This document shows positions 8,352 to 17,073 of a stretch of 49,375 nucleotides of DNA, piece by piece (the first letter of the stretch is position 1; every line of letters starts with the position of its first letter). A model generated the notes under the pieces. The model saw nothing but the letters and a program-made list of their open reading frames with translations, did not search any database and had not been told where the DNA came from. The position numbers and the translations under genes were made by a program. The stretch is from Acidobacteriota bacterium (GTDB taxonomy: Bacteria > Acidobacteriota > Terriglobia > Acidiferrales > UBA7541), in NCBI GenBank assembly GCA_013289695.1, contig JABCZK010000035.1, positions 1 through 49,375 of the forward strand, written 5' to 3'.

Positions 8352-9089
8352 ATGAAGGCGTACGCCAAACGAAAATCATTGGTTGCCATTCTAGCCGCCG
8401 CACGATTCTGCGTGGCCGGGCTAACGGGCCGTGCCAGCGGCACTCCCGCCGATGATCTCCCGCTGTCAAAGGGAACCTACTGGATTTACCGCGGAACGGT
8501 CGGGTAGTTCGACGCTCGGACTCAAAAATCCGTGGATATGCCCGTGGAGTGGAAGACGCAAGTCACCACATCCATCAGGCGCGGCAATTTGCGCGCGATG
8601 GCGGTAAACGGTTTTCCCGCAGATTTGGACTGGTCCGACGGCCGTCCCGAGCGAAAGGACTCGTTGATCGTCCAGGAAGACGAACACAAGTTCTACCTGA
8701 TCAATTTCGACAACGCTCAAAATGCAATGAAAAAAGTTCAGGACCCCAGCAAATCCCTGGGCGATATTGTTACCGAAGATGATCTAATACTTGAATTACC
8801 GCTCTCCAAGGGAAAGAAATTCGGCTGCGATGCCGCAACAATGCAACGCGAAGATTCGGAGTATTGCTGGATGGTGGATTCTGTGCGCGAGACGTCACTA
8901 AACAGTGTAAAGGGAATTACGCACGAACCTCGCACCGCATATACGATTCGCTACGCCACGAATCCCGATGATACGCAGATTGATTTCGTGCCGGGAGTCG
9001 GGATCACCGCCTACGAGTACCACCATCACGGCACGGAGGCAGATACAGAAATCAAACTCGTCGAATTTCATCTCGGCGAAAATCCGTAG
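8352..9089 (+). pseudogene. Secreted protein of unknown function interrupted by an in-frame TAG
   Basis: One reading frame runs from the ATG at 8352 to the TAG at 9087-9089, but is cut by a TAG at 8505-8507. The first part encodes a basic signal-like start (MKAYAKRKSLVAILAAARF) and LPLSKGTYWIYRGTVG. After the stop the same frame continues FDARTQKSVDMPVEWKTQV and goes on for a further 180 codons with good codon usage. The interrupted position is where related acidobacterial proteins, as I recall them, carry Trp (GTV-x-W), so a single TGG to TAG change explains it. Translation of the second part alone from the ATG at 8538 or 8532 is possible but would lack the signal. Probably a recent pseudogene; the function of the family is unknown. 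Confidence 0.75.
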
Positions 9090-9147
9090 TCCCGCAAAGC
9101 GCTTGTCTCGAACGAAACGGTCAGCTTTTATCATTGCCTCTATCCGC

Positions 9148-9166
9148 GTTCATCTGTGGTGCCTTT
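9148..9166 (+). repeat. Dispersed motif GTTCATCTGTGGTGCCTTT
   Basis: This 19-base string upstream of truA recurs with small changes near 5954-5972 (CATTCATCTGTGGTGCCTTT) and in a split form near 6105-6130. It is AT-richer than the surroundings and lies outside genes each time. The role is unknown. Confidence 0.55.
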
Positions 9167-9201
9167 CTCTTCCGCGCACGTGAGATAATCGCCGCAGACA
9201 G

Positions 9202-10014
9202 ATGCAAACGATCAAGCTAACCATCGCCTACGACGGCGCGGACTTCCACGGCTGGCAACTCCAACCCGGCCTGCCCACCATCCAGGGCGCCCTCCACGAC
9301 GTCCTCCGCCAGATCACCCAAGAACCGGTCACCATCGACGGCGCCAGCCGCACCGATGCCGGCGTTCACGCGCTCGGCCAAGTCGCGCATTTCAAAACGC
9401 ACTCCACGCTCGATGCGCACGAAATTCAGCGTGGCATGAACGCGCTGCTCCCCCCGACCGTGCGCATCGTCGCCGCGCAAGAAGTCGGCCAGGATTTTCA
9501 CGCCCGTTGGCTCGCGCAAGGAAAAACATACCGCTACCGCATCTATCGCGGCGAAGTCCTCCCGCCCTTCGATCACCGTCGCGCCTTCCACTATCCCTGG
9601 CCGCTCGACGAAGCCGCCATGTCCGCCGCCGCCCGCGGATTCGAAGGCCAGCACGATTTCACATCCTTCGCCGCATCCACCGGCTCCGAAGAAAACGACA
9701 AAGACCGCGACATGCAGCGCGTGATCCATTCCTCCGAAATCGTGCGCGAACCGCAACGCGACGAAATCGCCTACGTCGTCCGCGGCCGCTCCTTCCTCCG
9801 TTACATGGTGAGAAAAATTGTCGGCACCCTAATCGAAGTCGGCAAAGGCCGCCTAGCCCCCGCCGACATCCCAGAAATTTTCGCCGCCCGCGACCGCTCC
9901 CGCTCCGGCCCCACAGTCCCCCCCGAAGGCCTCTACCTGGTAGCCCTCGAATATCCCGATCCCACCGATTCCCTAGCCATGCATGCGGCCCGACGTCGCG
10001 AACGAACGACGTAG
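9202..10014 (+). CDS. truA: tRNA pseudouridine synthase A
   Basis: Makes pseudouridine at positions 38-40 of the anticodon stem-loop of tRNAs. The 270-aa protein starts KLTIAYDGADFHGWQLQPG, typical of TruA, and has the catalytic Asp at residue 52 in SRTDAGVHALGQVAHF. Later family motifs are present: KTYRYRIYRGEVLPPF, GQHDFTSFAA and SFLRYMVRKIVGTLIEVGKG. The Cys usually found in the FxxxG...DFxxF region is not required. Start ATG 9202. The gene is monocistronic as far as can be seen. Confidence 0.95.
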   Translation: MQTIKLTIAYDGADFHGWQLQPGLPTIQGALHDVLRQITQEPVTIDGASRTDAGVHALGQVAHFKTHSTLDAHEIQRGMNALLPPTVRIVAAQEVGQDFHARWLAQGKTYRYRIYRGEVLPPFDHRRAFHYPWPLDEAAMSAAARGFEGQHDFTSFAASTGSEENDKDRDMQRVIHSSEIVREPQRDEIAYVVRGRSFLRYMVRKIVGTLIEVGKGRLAPADIPEIFAARDRSRSGPTVPPEGLYLVALEYPDPTDSLAMHAARRRERTT

Positions 10015-10018
10015 CGCC

Positions 10019-10063
10019 GGCCTACCTGCCGGTAGCCAGGCGTCGCGCCGGCTCGTTGGTTTT
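10019..10063. repeat. Imperfect hairpin repeat after truA
   Basis: A short GC-rich region directly after truA contains several overlapping inverted elements (CCGGCCTACCTGCCGG and GCCAGGCGTCGCGCCGGC). It looks like a degraded member of the hairpin repeats found elsewhere in this window. The gap from 10015 to 10170 has no gene. Confidence 0.35.
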
Positions 10064-10170
10064 CGTAGCATAGGCAGTCTTGCCCGTGCGCTTCGAAACG
10101 AGTTCTGCGCTGCTGTCAGAGACTTAAAGCTCCGCGGTCGTCTGGCATTTCAGTTACAATCACCAAAGAA

Positions 10171-11772
10171 ATGGCGGTTCCTTCACAGCTCGTTTCACCA
10201 CCGTCGCGCGCCGCGGTTACCATTGACTCGATCAACCCCGCCACGCAAGAAATAAACGCGCAATTTTCCGTGACCCAGCCCGCCGACCTGCCCGCGATTT
10301 TCGCGCGCGCGCGCAGCGCGCAAATGGAATGGTCCGCGCGTCCTCTGCGCAAGCGCTGTGCAATGTTGCGCTACCTGCGCGATGCAATTTTCGCGCGCCG
10401 CGAAGAAATCGCCGACGTAATCACCCGCGAAGCAGGGAAGCCGCGGGTAGAAGCAATCTTCGCCGAAGTGCTCCTCGCGCTCGACACCGCTGATTTTCTC
10501 GCGCGCCAAGCCCCGCGCTGGCTGCGGCCCGAACGAGTGCCGCATCACAACATCGCCATGAAAGCGAAATCCGGCTGGCTCGAATTCGATCCGCTCGGCG
10601 TGATCGCGATCATTTCGCCTTGGAACTATCCGTTCTCGATTCCCATGGCACAGGTAATTCCCGCGCTCGCGACGGGGAACGCCGTGCTGCTGAAGCCGTC
10701 GGAGCTGACGCCGTGGTGCGGCCAACTGGTCGGCCAACTGGTCGAGCAGGCAAAATTTCCGGCAGGCCTGGTGCAAGTGCTGCAAGGCCGCGGCGATCTG
10801 GGCGCCGCAATCATCGAAGCCGGCCCGGACAAAGTCTTCTTCACCGGTAGCGTCGGAACCGGCCAACGCATCGCCGAAGCCTGCGCCAAAAAGTTGATCC
10901 CGTCGGTCCTCGAACTGGGCGGCAAAGACGCGATGATCGTCCTCGCCGACGCCGATCTTGAAATCGCTTCCAGCGCCGCCGTCTGGGGCGGCTTCATGAA
11001 TTGCGGCGAGACCTGCATCTCCGTGGAACGTATCTACGTCGAGCAGCCAGCAGCCGAACGCTTCACGCAACTCTGCGTCGAAAAAACGAAAAAGCTGCGC
11101 GTCGGTCCCGCGTCCGATCCCGACGCCGAAATCGGTCCAATGATCCGCCTGACCCAGCTCGAAAAAGTTGAAGCGCAACTAAACGATGCAGTCGAACGCG
11201 GCGCGCAAGTTCTAACCGGAGGAAATCGCCGCCCCGACCTGGGCGCTAATTTCCTGCAGCCCGCCATCGTAACGAACGTGGACCATTCCATGCAGCTGAT
11301 GCGCGAGGAAACCTTCGGTCCGGTGATCGCCATCCGCCACGTCGCCAACGCCGATGCAGCCGTCGCGCTCGCGAACGATTCGCCCTTCGGCCTCAGCGCC
11401 AGCGTCTGGACCACAGATAATCGCCGCGGCCGCGAAATCGCCTCCCGCGTGCGTGCCGGCTCCGTGATGGTCAATGACGTCGCCAGCTACTACGGCATCA
11501 CCGAAGCCCCGCACGGCGGACCCGGCTCGAGCGGCTGGGGCCACACCCATTCGCGCCTTGGACTGCTCGAAATGGTTCGAGTAAAATATATCGATGTGGA
11601 CCGCCTGCCGCGCGTCGCGAAATCCTGGTGGTTCGGTTACACTGCCGAGCTGGCCGCCGCAGCCAATGCGTTCGTCGAGACGCTGTTCGCGCCCGGCTGG
11701 CGCCACCGCCTGGCGGCGATGACGAAGAAACACGGAGCCCCCGGCGTGATTTTCCGCCGCGACAGAATTTGA
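10171..11772 (+). CDS. NAD(P)-dependent aldehyde dehydrogenase
   Basis: Oxidises an aldehyde to the acid. The 533-aa protein has all catalytic elements of the ALDH superfamily: Asn152 in SPWNYPF, the cofactor loop FFTGSVGTGQRIAEA, the general base Glu248 in LELGGKD and the nucleophile Cys282 in NCGETCISVER. The C-terminal part (SVMVNDVASYYG... HGGPGSSGWGHTHS) fits the type close to succinate-semialdehyde and broad-range dehydrogenases. About 60 residues follow this motif and make the C-terminus longer than usual. The substrate cannot be read from the sequence, and the neighbours give no pathway. Confidence 0.9.
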   Translation: MAVPSQLVSPPSRAAVTIDSINPATQEINAQFSVTQPADLPAIFARARSAQMEWSARPLRKRCAMLRYLRDAIFARREEIADVITREAGKPRVEAIFAEVLLALDTADFLARQAPRWLRPERVPHHNIAMKAKSGWLEFDPLGVIAIISPWNYPFSIPMAQVIPALATGNAVLLKPSELTPWCGQLVGQLVEQAKFPAGLVQVLQGRGDLGAAIIEAGPDKVFFTGSVGTGQRIAEACAKKLIPSVLELGGKDAMIVLADADLEIASSAAVWGGFMNCGETCISVERIYVEQPAAERFTQLCVEKTKKLRVGPASDPDAEIGPMIRLTQLEKVEAQLNDAVERGAQVLTGGNRRPDLGANFLQPAIVTNVDHSMQLMREETFGPVIAIRHVANADAAVALANDSPFGLSASVWTTDNRRGREIASRVRAGSVMVNDVASYYGITEAPHGGPGSSGWGHTHSRLGLLEMVRVKYIDVDRLPRVAKSWWFGYTAELAAAANAFVETLFAPGWRHRLAAMTKKHGAPGVIFRRDRI

Positions 11773-11875
11773 ATCTGCAGCGATGCCGTGAAGCACCGAG
11801 GCAGGAAAGTGAAGGATGCAGAGGAAGTATAGGAGATCGAGGAACCGAAGCAGCGGAGCGCGACGCAGGTTTTCT

Positions 11876-11918
11876 CTGTGTTCTCCGCTTTTACTCTGTG
11901 TCCTCTGTGTTGAATCTA
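11876..11918. repeat. CTCTGTG-rich low-complexity repeat
   Basis: The non-coding gap after the aldehyde dehydrogenase carries repeated units (TTCTCTGTGTTCTCCG, ACTCTGTGTCCTCTGTGTTG). A related run with CTCTGCG, TTCTCTCCG and TTCTCTGTGTC is found at about 42438-42517. Such CTCTGTG strings between genes appear in many acidobacterial and related genomes by my recollection. Function unknown. Confidence 0.5.
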
Positions 11919-11967
11919 TTGAGTTAGCTGTTGCGGTTGCGGTCTCAGATACAAGGGAGCGAATCGA

Positions 11968-12306
11968 ATGACTGACGCAACTCCAGAAACTCCAACGCCA
12001 GCCGCTCCAGCCGCCGCGTCAGCGACACCGCCTGCAGCACCGGCAGCTACCGCTGCGCCCGCAGCCGAACCTGAATCGCCGACTGGCCCGAAAATCAAGC
12101 GCAAAAAGCCCACGATGCGCGCCTGCGACGAAAAAGACGCCAAAGGCAAGCTCTGCTGCGGCCACCTGAAACGCTGGTACGATTATCCAAAAGAGATCGA
12201 AGCACTGGTCGGCAAAAAGGCCGAAATCTATCGCTGCGAATTTTGCCAGACGATCTACAAGCCTGGCCTTTCGCAGGCTCCGCGCAGCTACACCGTACGG
12301 TATTGA
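11968..12306 (+). CDS. Small Ala/Pro-rich protein with a Cys/His cluster
   Basis: Unrecognised 112-aa protein. Residues 1-45 are a low-complexity Ala/Pro/Thr tail. The rest is a compact, basic domain with possible metal ligands: C in MRACDEKD, CCGH, then CEFCQTIY near the C-terminus, which suggests a zinc-binding fold. The ribosome site GGGAG lies about 8 bases before the ATG. The gene is followed by the LeuA-family gene 123 bases downstream. It resembles a conserved hypothetical of Acidobacteriota; I cannot assign a function. Confidence 0.6.
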   Translation: MTDATPETPTPAAPAAASATPPAAPAATAAPAAEPESPTGPKIKRKKPTMRACDEKDAKGKLCCGHLKRWYDYPKEIEALVGKKAEIYRCEFCQTIYKPGLSQAPRSYTVRY

Positions 12307-12429
12307 GATTCCGTGGTGCGCACGCGCGCGAACGTGCGACGACAACACGAGAGACCCTTCGCTGCGCTCAGGAGGACGGCGCTAGCCATCACAGAGGCGA
12401 GTATCATCAATAGGCCGCCATCGCACAAA

Positions 12430-13680
12430 ATGAAACACGAACTGATCCACGACTGGAACACCTACACCGGCGCCGAAATCTCCACCACGCGCCACGTCGC
12501 CCTGAATGACGAAACTCTGCGCGACGGCCTGCAAAATCCCTCCGTCCGCGATCCCAGCATCGCCGAAAAAATCGAAATCCTGCACCTCATGGAATCGCTC
12601 GGCATTGACACGGTCAATATCGGCCTGCCCGGCGCCGGCCCGCGCGCCTACGCGGACACCGAAGCCCTCGCGCACGAAATCGTAACGTCGCGCATGAAAA
12701 TTCGCCCCAACTGCGCCGCGCGCACTCTGAAGAACGACATCCAACCCATCATCGAAATTTCAGAAAAAGTGGGCCGCCCCATCGAAGCCGCCACTTTTCT
12801 CGGCTCCAGCCCGATACGCCGCCTGGTAGAAGATTGGACCGTCGAGCATCTTCAGCGCACCACCGAAGACGCCGTAAAATTCGCCGCCTCCGCGGGCCTG
12901 CCGGTGATGTATGTCACCGAGGACACCATTCGCACGGACCCCGCAACAGTGATCACACTGTATTCCACCGCAATCCGCGCCGGCGCGCGCGCCGTGGTTC
13001 TGTGCGACACGGTCGGCCATGCCACTCCGCGCGGCGCCTACGATCTGGTGAACTTCGTCATCGCAGAAGTCGTAAAGCCCTCCGGTGAAAAAATTCGCGT
13101 GGATTGGCACGGCCACAATGATCGCGGCCTGGCCATCGCGAATTCTCTCGCGGCGATCGCCGCCGGAGCCGATCAAGTTCACGCCGCCGCGCTGGCCCTG
13201 GGCGAACGCGTCGGCAACACGCCGATGGAACTGATGCTCGTCAATCTGCGCCTGCTCGGTTTGATCGAACAGGACCTGTCGAAACTCAAACAGTATTCCG
13301 AAGCCGTCTCGAGAGCCACGCACACGCCGATCCCGCCGAATTATCCCGTCGTCGGCCGCGACGCATTCCGCACTGCCACTGGCGTGCACGCCGCCGCCAT
13401 CGTGAAAGCGTATAAGAAGGGCGACAACGAGCTGGCCAACTCTATCTACAGCGGCGTCCCCTCGCACCTTTTCGGCCTAGAACAAATTATCGAAATCGGC
13501 CCGCTCAGCGGGCGCTCAAATGTAATCTACTGGCTGGAAAAGCGCGGTATCGCCGCCAGCGACGAGTTAGTCGATCGCATCTTCGCCGCCGCGAAACAAG
13601 CCCAGCGCATCATGACGGAACAGGAAATCCACGCAATCATCGCATCAGCCGTCGCGCCAGCACCCGCCAAGACGCGGTGA
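12430..13680 (+). CDS. LeuA-family acyl-CoA synthase (2-isopropylmalate synthase-like)
   Basis: A 416-aa member of the DRE-TIM/HMGL family that condenses acetyl-CoA with a 2-oxo acid. The signature LNDETLRDGLQNP opens the TIM barrel, and DWHGHNDRGLAIANSLAAI plus the GERVGNTPMEL loop complete the metal and substrate site. After the barrel there is a short helical part with FRTATGVHAAAIVKAY and no full LeuA regulatory domain, so it could be a 2-isopropylmalate, homocitrate or related synthase. leuC and leuD lie about 7 kb away on the other strand, which favours leucine synthesis. Start ATG 12430 (MKHELIHDW); the upstream in-frame extension looks non-coding. There is no clear ribosome site. Confidence 0.82.
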   Translation: MKHELIHDWNTYTGAEISTTRHVALNDETLRDGLQNPSVRDPSIAEKIEILHLMESLGIDTVNIGLPGAGPRAYADTEALAHEIVTSRMKIRPNCAARTLKNDIQPIIEISEKVGRPIEAATFLGSSPIRRLVEDWTVEHLQRTTEDAVKFAASAGLPVMYVTEDTIRTDPATVITLYSTAIRAGARAVVLCDTVGHATPRGAYDLVNFVIAEVVKPSGEKIRVDWHGHNDRGLAIANSLAAIAAGADQVHAAALALGERVGNTPMELMLVNLRLLGLIEQDLSKLKQYSEAVSRATHTPIPPNYPVVGRDAFRTATGVHAAAIVKAYKKGDNELANSIYSGVPSHLFGLEQIIEIGPLSGRSNVIYWLEKRGIAASDELVDRIFAAAKQAQRIMTEQEIHAIIASAVAPAPAKTR

Positions 13681-13746
13681 GCGCGACAGCGCCGCATACT
13701 TTGTCGCGGGGTTAGAGTCCATATACGAAGACGAGAATCTTGGTGA

Positions 13747-13812
13747 GTCGTGGCATTAGCCACGACACCAATCGCACACCATACAGGCGGCTTTAGCCGT
13801 TGAAGTTCCGCT
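13747..13812. repeat. Composite two-hairpin repeat, copy 1
   Basis: Hairpin 1 is GTCGTGGC-ATTA-GCCACGAC (13747-13766), hairpin 2 is CGGC-TTTA-GCCG (13788-13799) followed by TTGAAGTTCC. The same two hairpins, in the same order and orientation and followed by CTGAAGCTCC, occur at 40573-40635. This is a REP-like, non-coding repeat in the 254-base gap before the M20 peptidase gene. Confidence 0.75.
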
Positions 13813-13934
13813 TTTGTCGCCATCGTAAGCATTCTTAGGTCCTCGAAGCCACGCCTATTTTTGATCGCGCCTGAATCGGCTCACCGCCGTGTACAATGTT
13901 CCTGTCCGGCGTGTGAATTCGCCGCACGAATCTC

Positions 13935-15188
13935 GTGAAACTCACACTGATCTGCGGTATCTTTTTAACGATGGCCACACTTTACGCGCGCGCCGCTGGT
14001 GACTCGATCGAGAAACTCGCCGACGATCCCTCGTGCGCCCGCGCCCTCGCCTGGATTGACACGAGCGCCGTCTGGGTCACCGACCAGCAGATCCATCTCA
14101 CCGAAATCCCCGCCCCTGAATTCAAAGAAGCGCCACGCGCCGAATACCTGAAAAAAATCTTCGAAGCGGCCGGCCTGAAAGTTCAGCTCGACAAACTCGG
14201 CAACGTAATCGCCGAGCGCCCCGGCTCAGACGCGAACAGCGTAATTTTACTGGCCGCGCATCTCGACACAGTGTTTCCCGCCGGCACCGATGTTCGCGTG
14301 AAACGCCACTCGAATCGCCTCACAGCTCCCGGCGTCGCTGATAATGGCGCCGGTCTCGCCGCGCTCGCGGGCGTGGCACGCGCGCTATCCGAATCGCGCA
14401 TTCAAACGACGAAGACCATCGTGCTCGCGGGCGACGTCGGCGAAGAAGGCGAAGGCAACCTGCGCGGCATTCGCGCGTTGGTGGAAACTTACGCTTCGCG
14501 CCTCGCAGCAGTAATCGCGGTAGATGGCGCCTCGACGGAACACATCACTACGCAAGGCGTCGCCTCGCACCGCTTCGAAATAGCCGTCACCGGCCCGGGC
14601 GGACACAGCTGGTCTGATTTCGGCGCGCCCAATCCCATCACCGCGCTTTCCCGCGGCATCGTGAAATTTTCCGCGCAACCCGTTCCCGACGATCCGCGCA
14701 GCTCCTACAATTTTGGGATGATCGAAGGCGGCACCTCCATAAATTCCATCCCGTCGCGCGCCGCCGTGAAGGTGGACCTGCGCTCCGAGGACGAGGCCGA
14801 AGTAAATAAAATGGAGCGCGCTTTGCGCGACGCGATGCAGTCCGGCGCGCGCGAAGAAATGTCCGCAGCCCACGACGGCCAGAACACGCTGCGCCTGATC
14901 GTCCGCTCGCTCGGCTCGCGCCCCGCCGGAAAGTTGCCGGATAATGCCCCGCTGCTCGAAACTCTGCGCAACGTGGATCGCTTTCTCGGCAATCGCTCGC
15001 GCCTGGAACGCAGTTCCACTGACGCCAACATTCCCCTCGCGCTCAACATCCCCGCCGTTTCACTCGGCGGAGGCGGAAAAGGCGGCGGCTCGCACACCAC
15101 CGCCGAGTGGTACGACGCCACCGGCCGCGAATTGGGCCTGAAGCGCCTGTTCCTAGCAACCGTCGCGCTCGCCGGAGTCCAACCGTAG
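13935..15188 (+). CDS. Secreted M20-family metallopeptidase
   Basis: Probable di-zinc exopeptidase of 417 aa acting outside the cytoplasm. A GTG start gives a signal peptide (MKLTLICGIFLTMATLYARA). Metal-site residues of the family are present: H109 and D111 in AAHLDTVFP, D136 in VADNGAG, E170-E171 in GEEGEG and the late His in GGGSHTT. The dimerisation insert begins around GPGGHSWSDFG. It is followed after a single base by an amidohydrolase gene, so both are likely made together and may take up or degrade peptides or N-acyl amino acids. The exact substrate is unknown. Confidence 0.85.
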   Translation: MKLTLICGIFLTMATLYARAAGDSIEKLADDPSCARALAWIDTSAVWVTDQQIHLTEIPAPEFKEAPRAEYLKKIFEAAGLKVQLDKLGNVIAERPGSDANSVILLAAHLDTVFPAGTDVRVKRHSNRLTAPGVADNGAGLAALAGVARALSESRIQTTKTIVLAGDVGEEGEGNLRGIRALVETYASRLAAVIAVDGASTEHITTQGVASHRFEIAVTGPGGHSWSDFGAPNPITALSRGIVKFSAQPVPDDPRSSYNFGMIEGGTSINSIPSRAAVKVDLRSEDEAEVNKMERALRDAMQSGAREEMSAAHDGQNTLRLIVRSLGSRPAGKLPDNAPLLETLRNVDRFLGNRSRLERSSTDANIPLALNIPAVSLGGGGKGGGSHTTAEWYDATGRELGLKRLFLATVALAGVQP

Positions 15189-15189
15189 C

Positions 15190-17034
15190 ATGTCCCGCCG
15201 GTTCCTCCTGGCATTGTTCCTTGTGGGCATGTGCACTGCGGTTCTACTCGCCGCACGCTACGCGAATTCCGCCGCCGATTCTGACGCCGCAAAATCCAGC
15301 ACTCCGATCATCGCGCAAGACCCCGCGCCACTTTCTCCTGCGCAAGGTGCCGCCGACCTCGCCCTCACGAACGCGAAGATTGAAACGATGGACCCCGCGC
15401 ATGAATGGGCCGGCGCCGTCGCGATTCGCGGCGAATCCATCGTCGCGGTTTCCTACAGCACTCGCGATACCGACGATCTGCGAAAAACTTCCGCCGCCGA
15501 CGCTCCGGACATCAAACCGTGGCTCGGCCCAAACACACGCATCATTGATATGCACGGTGCGTTCGTCATGCCGGGATTCAACGACGCGCACGTGCACATC
15601 GGCCAATCCGCGCTCACCAAGCTCGCCATAGATTTCACGGGCGCACAATCGCTCGCGGAATTCCAGCAGCGTATTCGCGCCAATATAAAAGACCGCGCCC
15701 CCGGCGAATGGATCACCGGCTTCGGATGGGACCAGACTCTCTGGCCCGGCCGCCGCGACCCCACACGCGAAGATCTCGACGCTGTCTCCACCACACATCC
15801 CATGTTCTTCGCGCGCGTCGACGGTCACGTCGCGATCGCGAATTCACTCGCGCTGAAAATTTCCGGCGTAACCGAAAACACCGCCGATCCCGCGAGCGGC
15901 CGCATCGTTCGCGACGCGCAAACCCACGAGCCCACGGGCCTGTTGCAGGAAGACAGCGCGACGAATCTCGTGTTTTCCAAAATTGCCGCGCCCGCTTCGG
16001 CCGAGCGCCGCCGCGGCATCGAACTGGTCCTCGCCGACGCCGCTCGCAACGGCCTCACTTCGCTGCAGGATAATTCCTATCTGGAAATCAGCCGCGATGT
16101 TTCGTTCAGCAAGGACAATTTCCTGATCTATCAGCAGCTGCGCAAGGAAGGGAAGTTGACGGCGCGCATCACGGAGTGGCTCGATTTCACTTTGCCGGTC
16201 GCCACACTCGAAGCGCTGCGTAGCGAATGGGGCGCAAGCGATCCGTGGCTCAAGACCGGCGCGCTGAAAGCGTTTCTCGATGGTTCGCTCGGCTCGCGCA
16301 CGGCTGCGCTGCTCGCGCCATATTCGGACGCGCCCGGCACGTCGGGACTTCTGCACATGGAGGAAGCGAAACTCGCGCCGATGGCGATCGACCGCGACCG
16401 CGCCGGATTTCAGCTCGCCTTTCACGCGATTGGCGATCGTGCCAACCACGTCGCGCTGGATACTTTCGCTGCTGTCGTCGCGGCAAATGGTCCGCGCGAC
16501 CGCCGCGCCCGCGTCGAGCACGCGCAAGTCGTCGCGCCCGACGATTTCGCGCGCTTCGGCCGGCTCGATATCGTCGCTTCCATGCAGCCCTCGCACCTGC
16601 TCGATGACGAGCGCTGGGCCAGCGACCGCCTCGGCCCCGAACGCTCGCGCGGCGCCTACGCCTGGCGCAGCATGGAACAGAACAGCGTGCATCTGGCGTT
16701 TGGCACGGACCATCCCGTCGAGCCGCTCAATCCTCTGCGCGGAATTTACGCCTGCGTCACGCGCGAGTTGCCGCAGGGCAGCGCAAGCTGGCAGCCCCAG
16801 GAAAGTTTGCCGATAAAAGATTGCCTGCACGCGTATACGGTTGGCTCGGCCTACGCCGAATTCGAGGAAAAACGCAAAGGCACAATCGCGCCAGGAATGT
16901 TCGCGGACCTGGTGGTGTATCCCGCCAACCTGCTCCAGATCCCCGCGCCCGAGCTGCTAACAACGCCCGTGAAGATGACCATTGCTGGCGGCCGCATCGT
17001 CTACCAAGAGCCTGAACCGGCAATTTCCCACTGA
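15190..17034 (+). CDS. YtcJ-type secreted amidohydrolase
   Basis: A 614-aa metal-dependent hydrolase of the amidohydrolase superfamily. It has an N-terminal hydrophobic signal or anchor (residues 4-22), then the small beta domain (LALTNAKIETMDP), the HxH metal motif at H134-H136 in NDAHVHIG, and further family signatures (FARVDGHVAIANS, LKAFLDGSLGSRTA, FHAIGDRANHVALD, RVEHAQVV, FGTDHPVEPLNP). The C-terminus returns to the beta domain (FADLVVYPANLLQIP). Substrates of YtcJ proteins are mostly unknown. It directly follows the M20 peptidase (one base between TAG and ATG). Confidence 0.87.
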   Translation: MSRRFLLALFLVGMCTAVLLAARYANSAADSDAAKSSTPIIAQDPAPLSPAQGAADLALTNAKIETMDPAHEWAGAVAIRGESIVAVSYSTRDTDDLRKTSAADAPDIKPWLGPNTRIIDMHGAFVMPGFNDAHVHIGQSALTKLAIDFTGAQSLAEFQQRIRANIKDRAPGEWITGFGWDQTLWPGRRDPTREDLDAVSTTHPMFFARVDGHVAIANSLALKISGVTENTADPASGRIVRDAQTHEPTGLLQEDSATNLVFSKIAAPASAERRRGIELVLADAARNGLTSLQDNSYLEISRDVSFSKDNFLIYQQLRKEGKLTARITEWLDFTLPVATLEALRSEWGASDPWLKTGALKAFLDGSLGSRTAALLAPYSDAPGTSGLLHMEEAKLAPMAIDRDRAGFQLAFHAIGDRANHVALDTFAAVVAANGPRDRRARVEHAQVVAPDDFARFGRLDIVASMQPSHLLDDERWASDRLGPERSRGAYAWRSMEQNSVHLAFGTDHPVEPLNPLRGIYACVTRELPQGSASWQPQESLPIKDCLHAYTVGSAYAEFEEKRKGTIAPGMFADLVVYPANLLQIPAPELLTTPVKMTIAGGRIVYQEPEPAISH

Positions 17035-17073
17035 TCGCGTGACGGGATCTTCAGCGAGCCCATTTCGTTCGCG

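Noticed and set aside
8505..8507. Programmed amber read-through or recoded TAG (selenocysteine or pyrrolysine type)
   Set aside because: TAG ends several intact genes in the window, and there is no nearby recoding structure or pyl gene; simple nonsense mutation is more economical.
13747..13799. Intrinsic terminator of the LeuA-like gene
   Set aside because: The stem is strong but no T-run follows on either strand, and the same hairpin pair occurs upstream of the HtrA gene, so it is a repeat.
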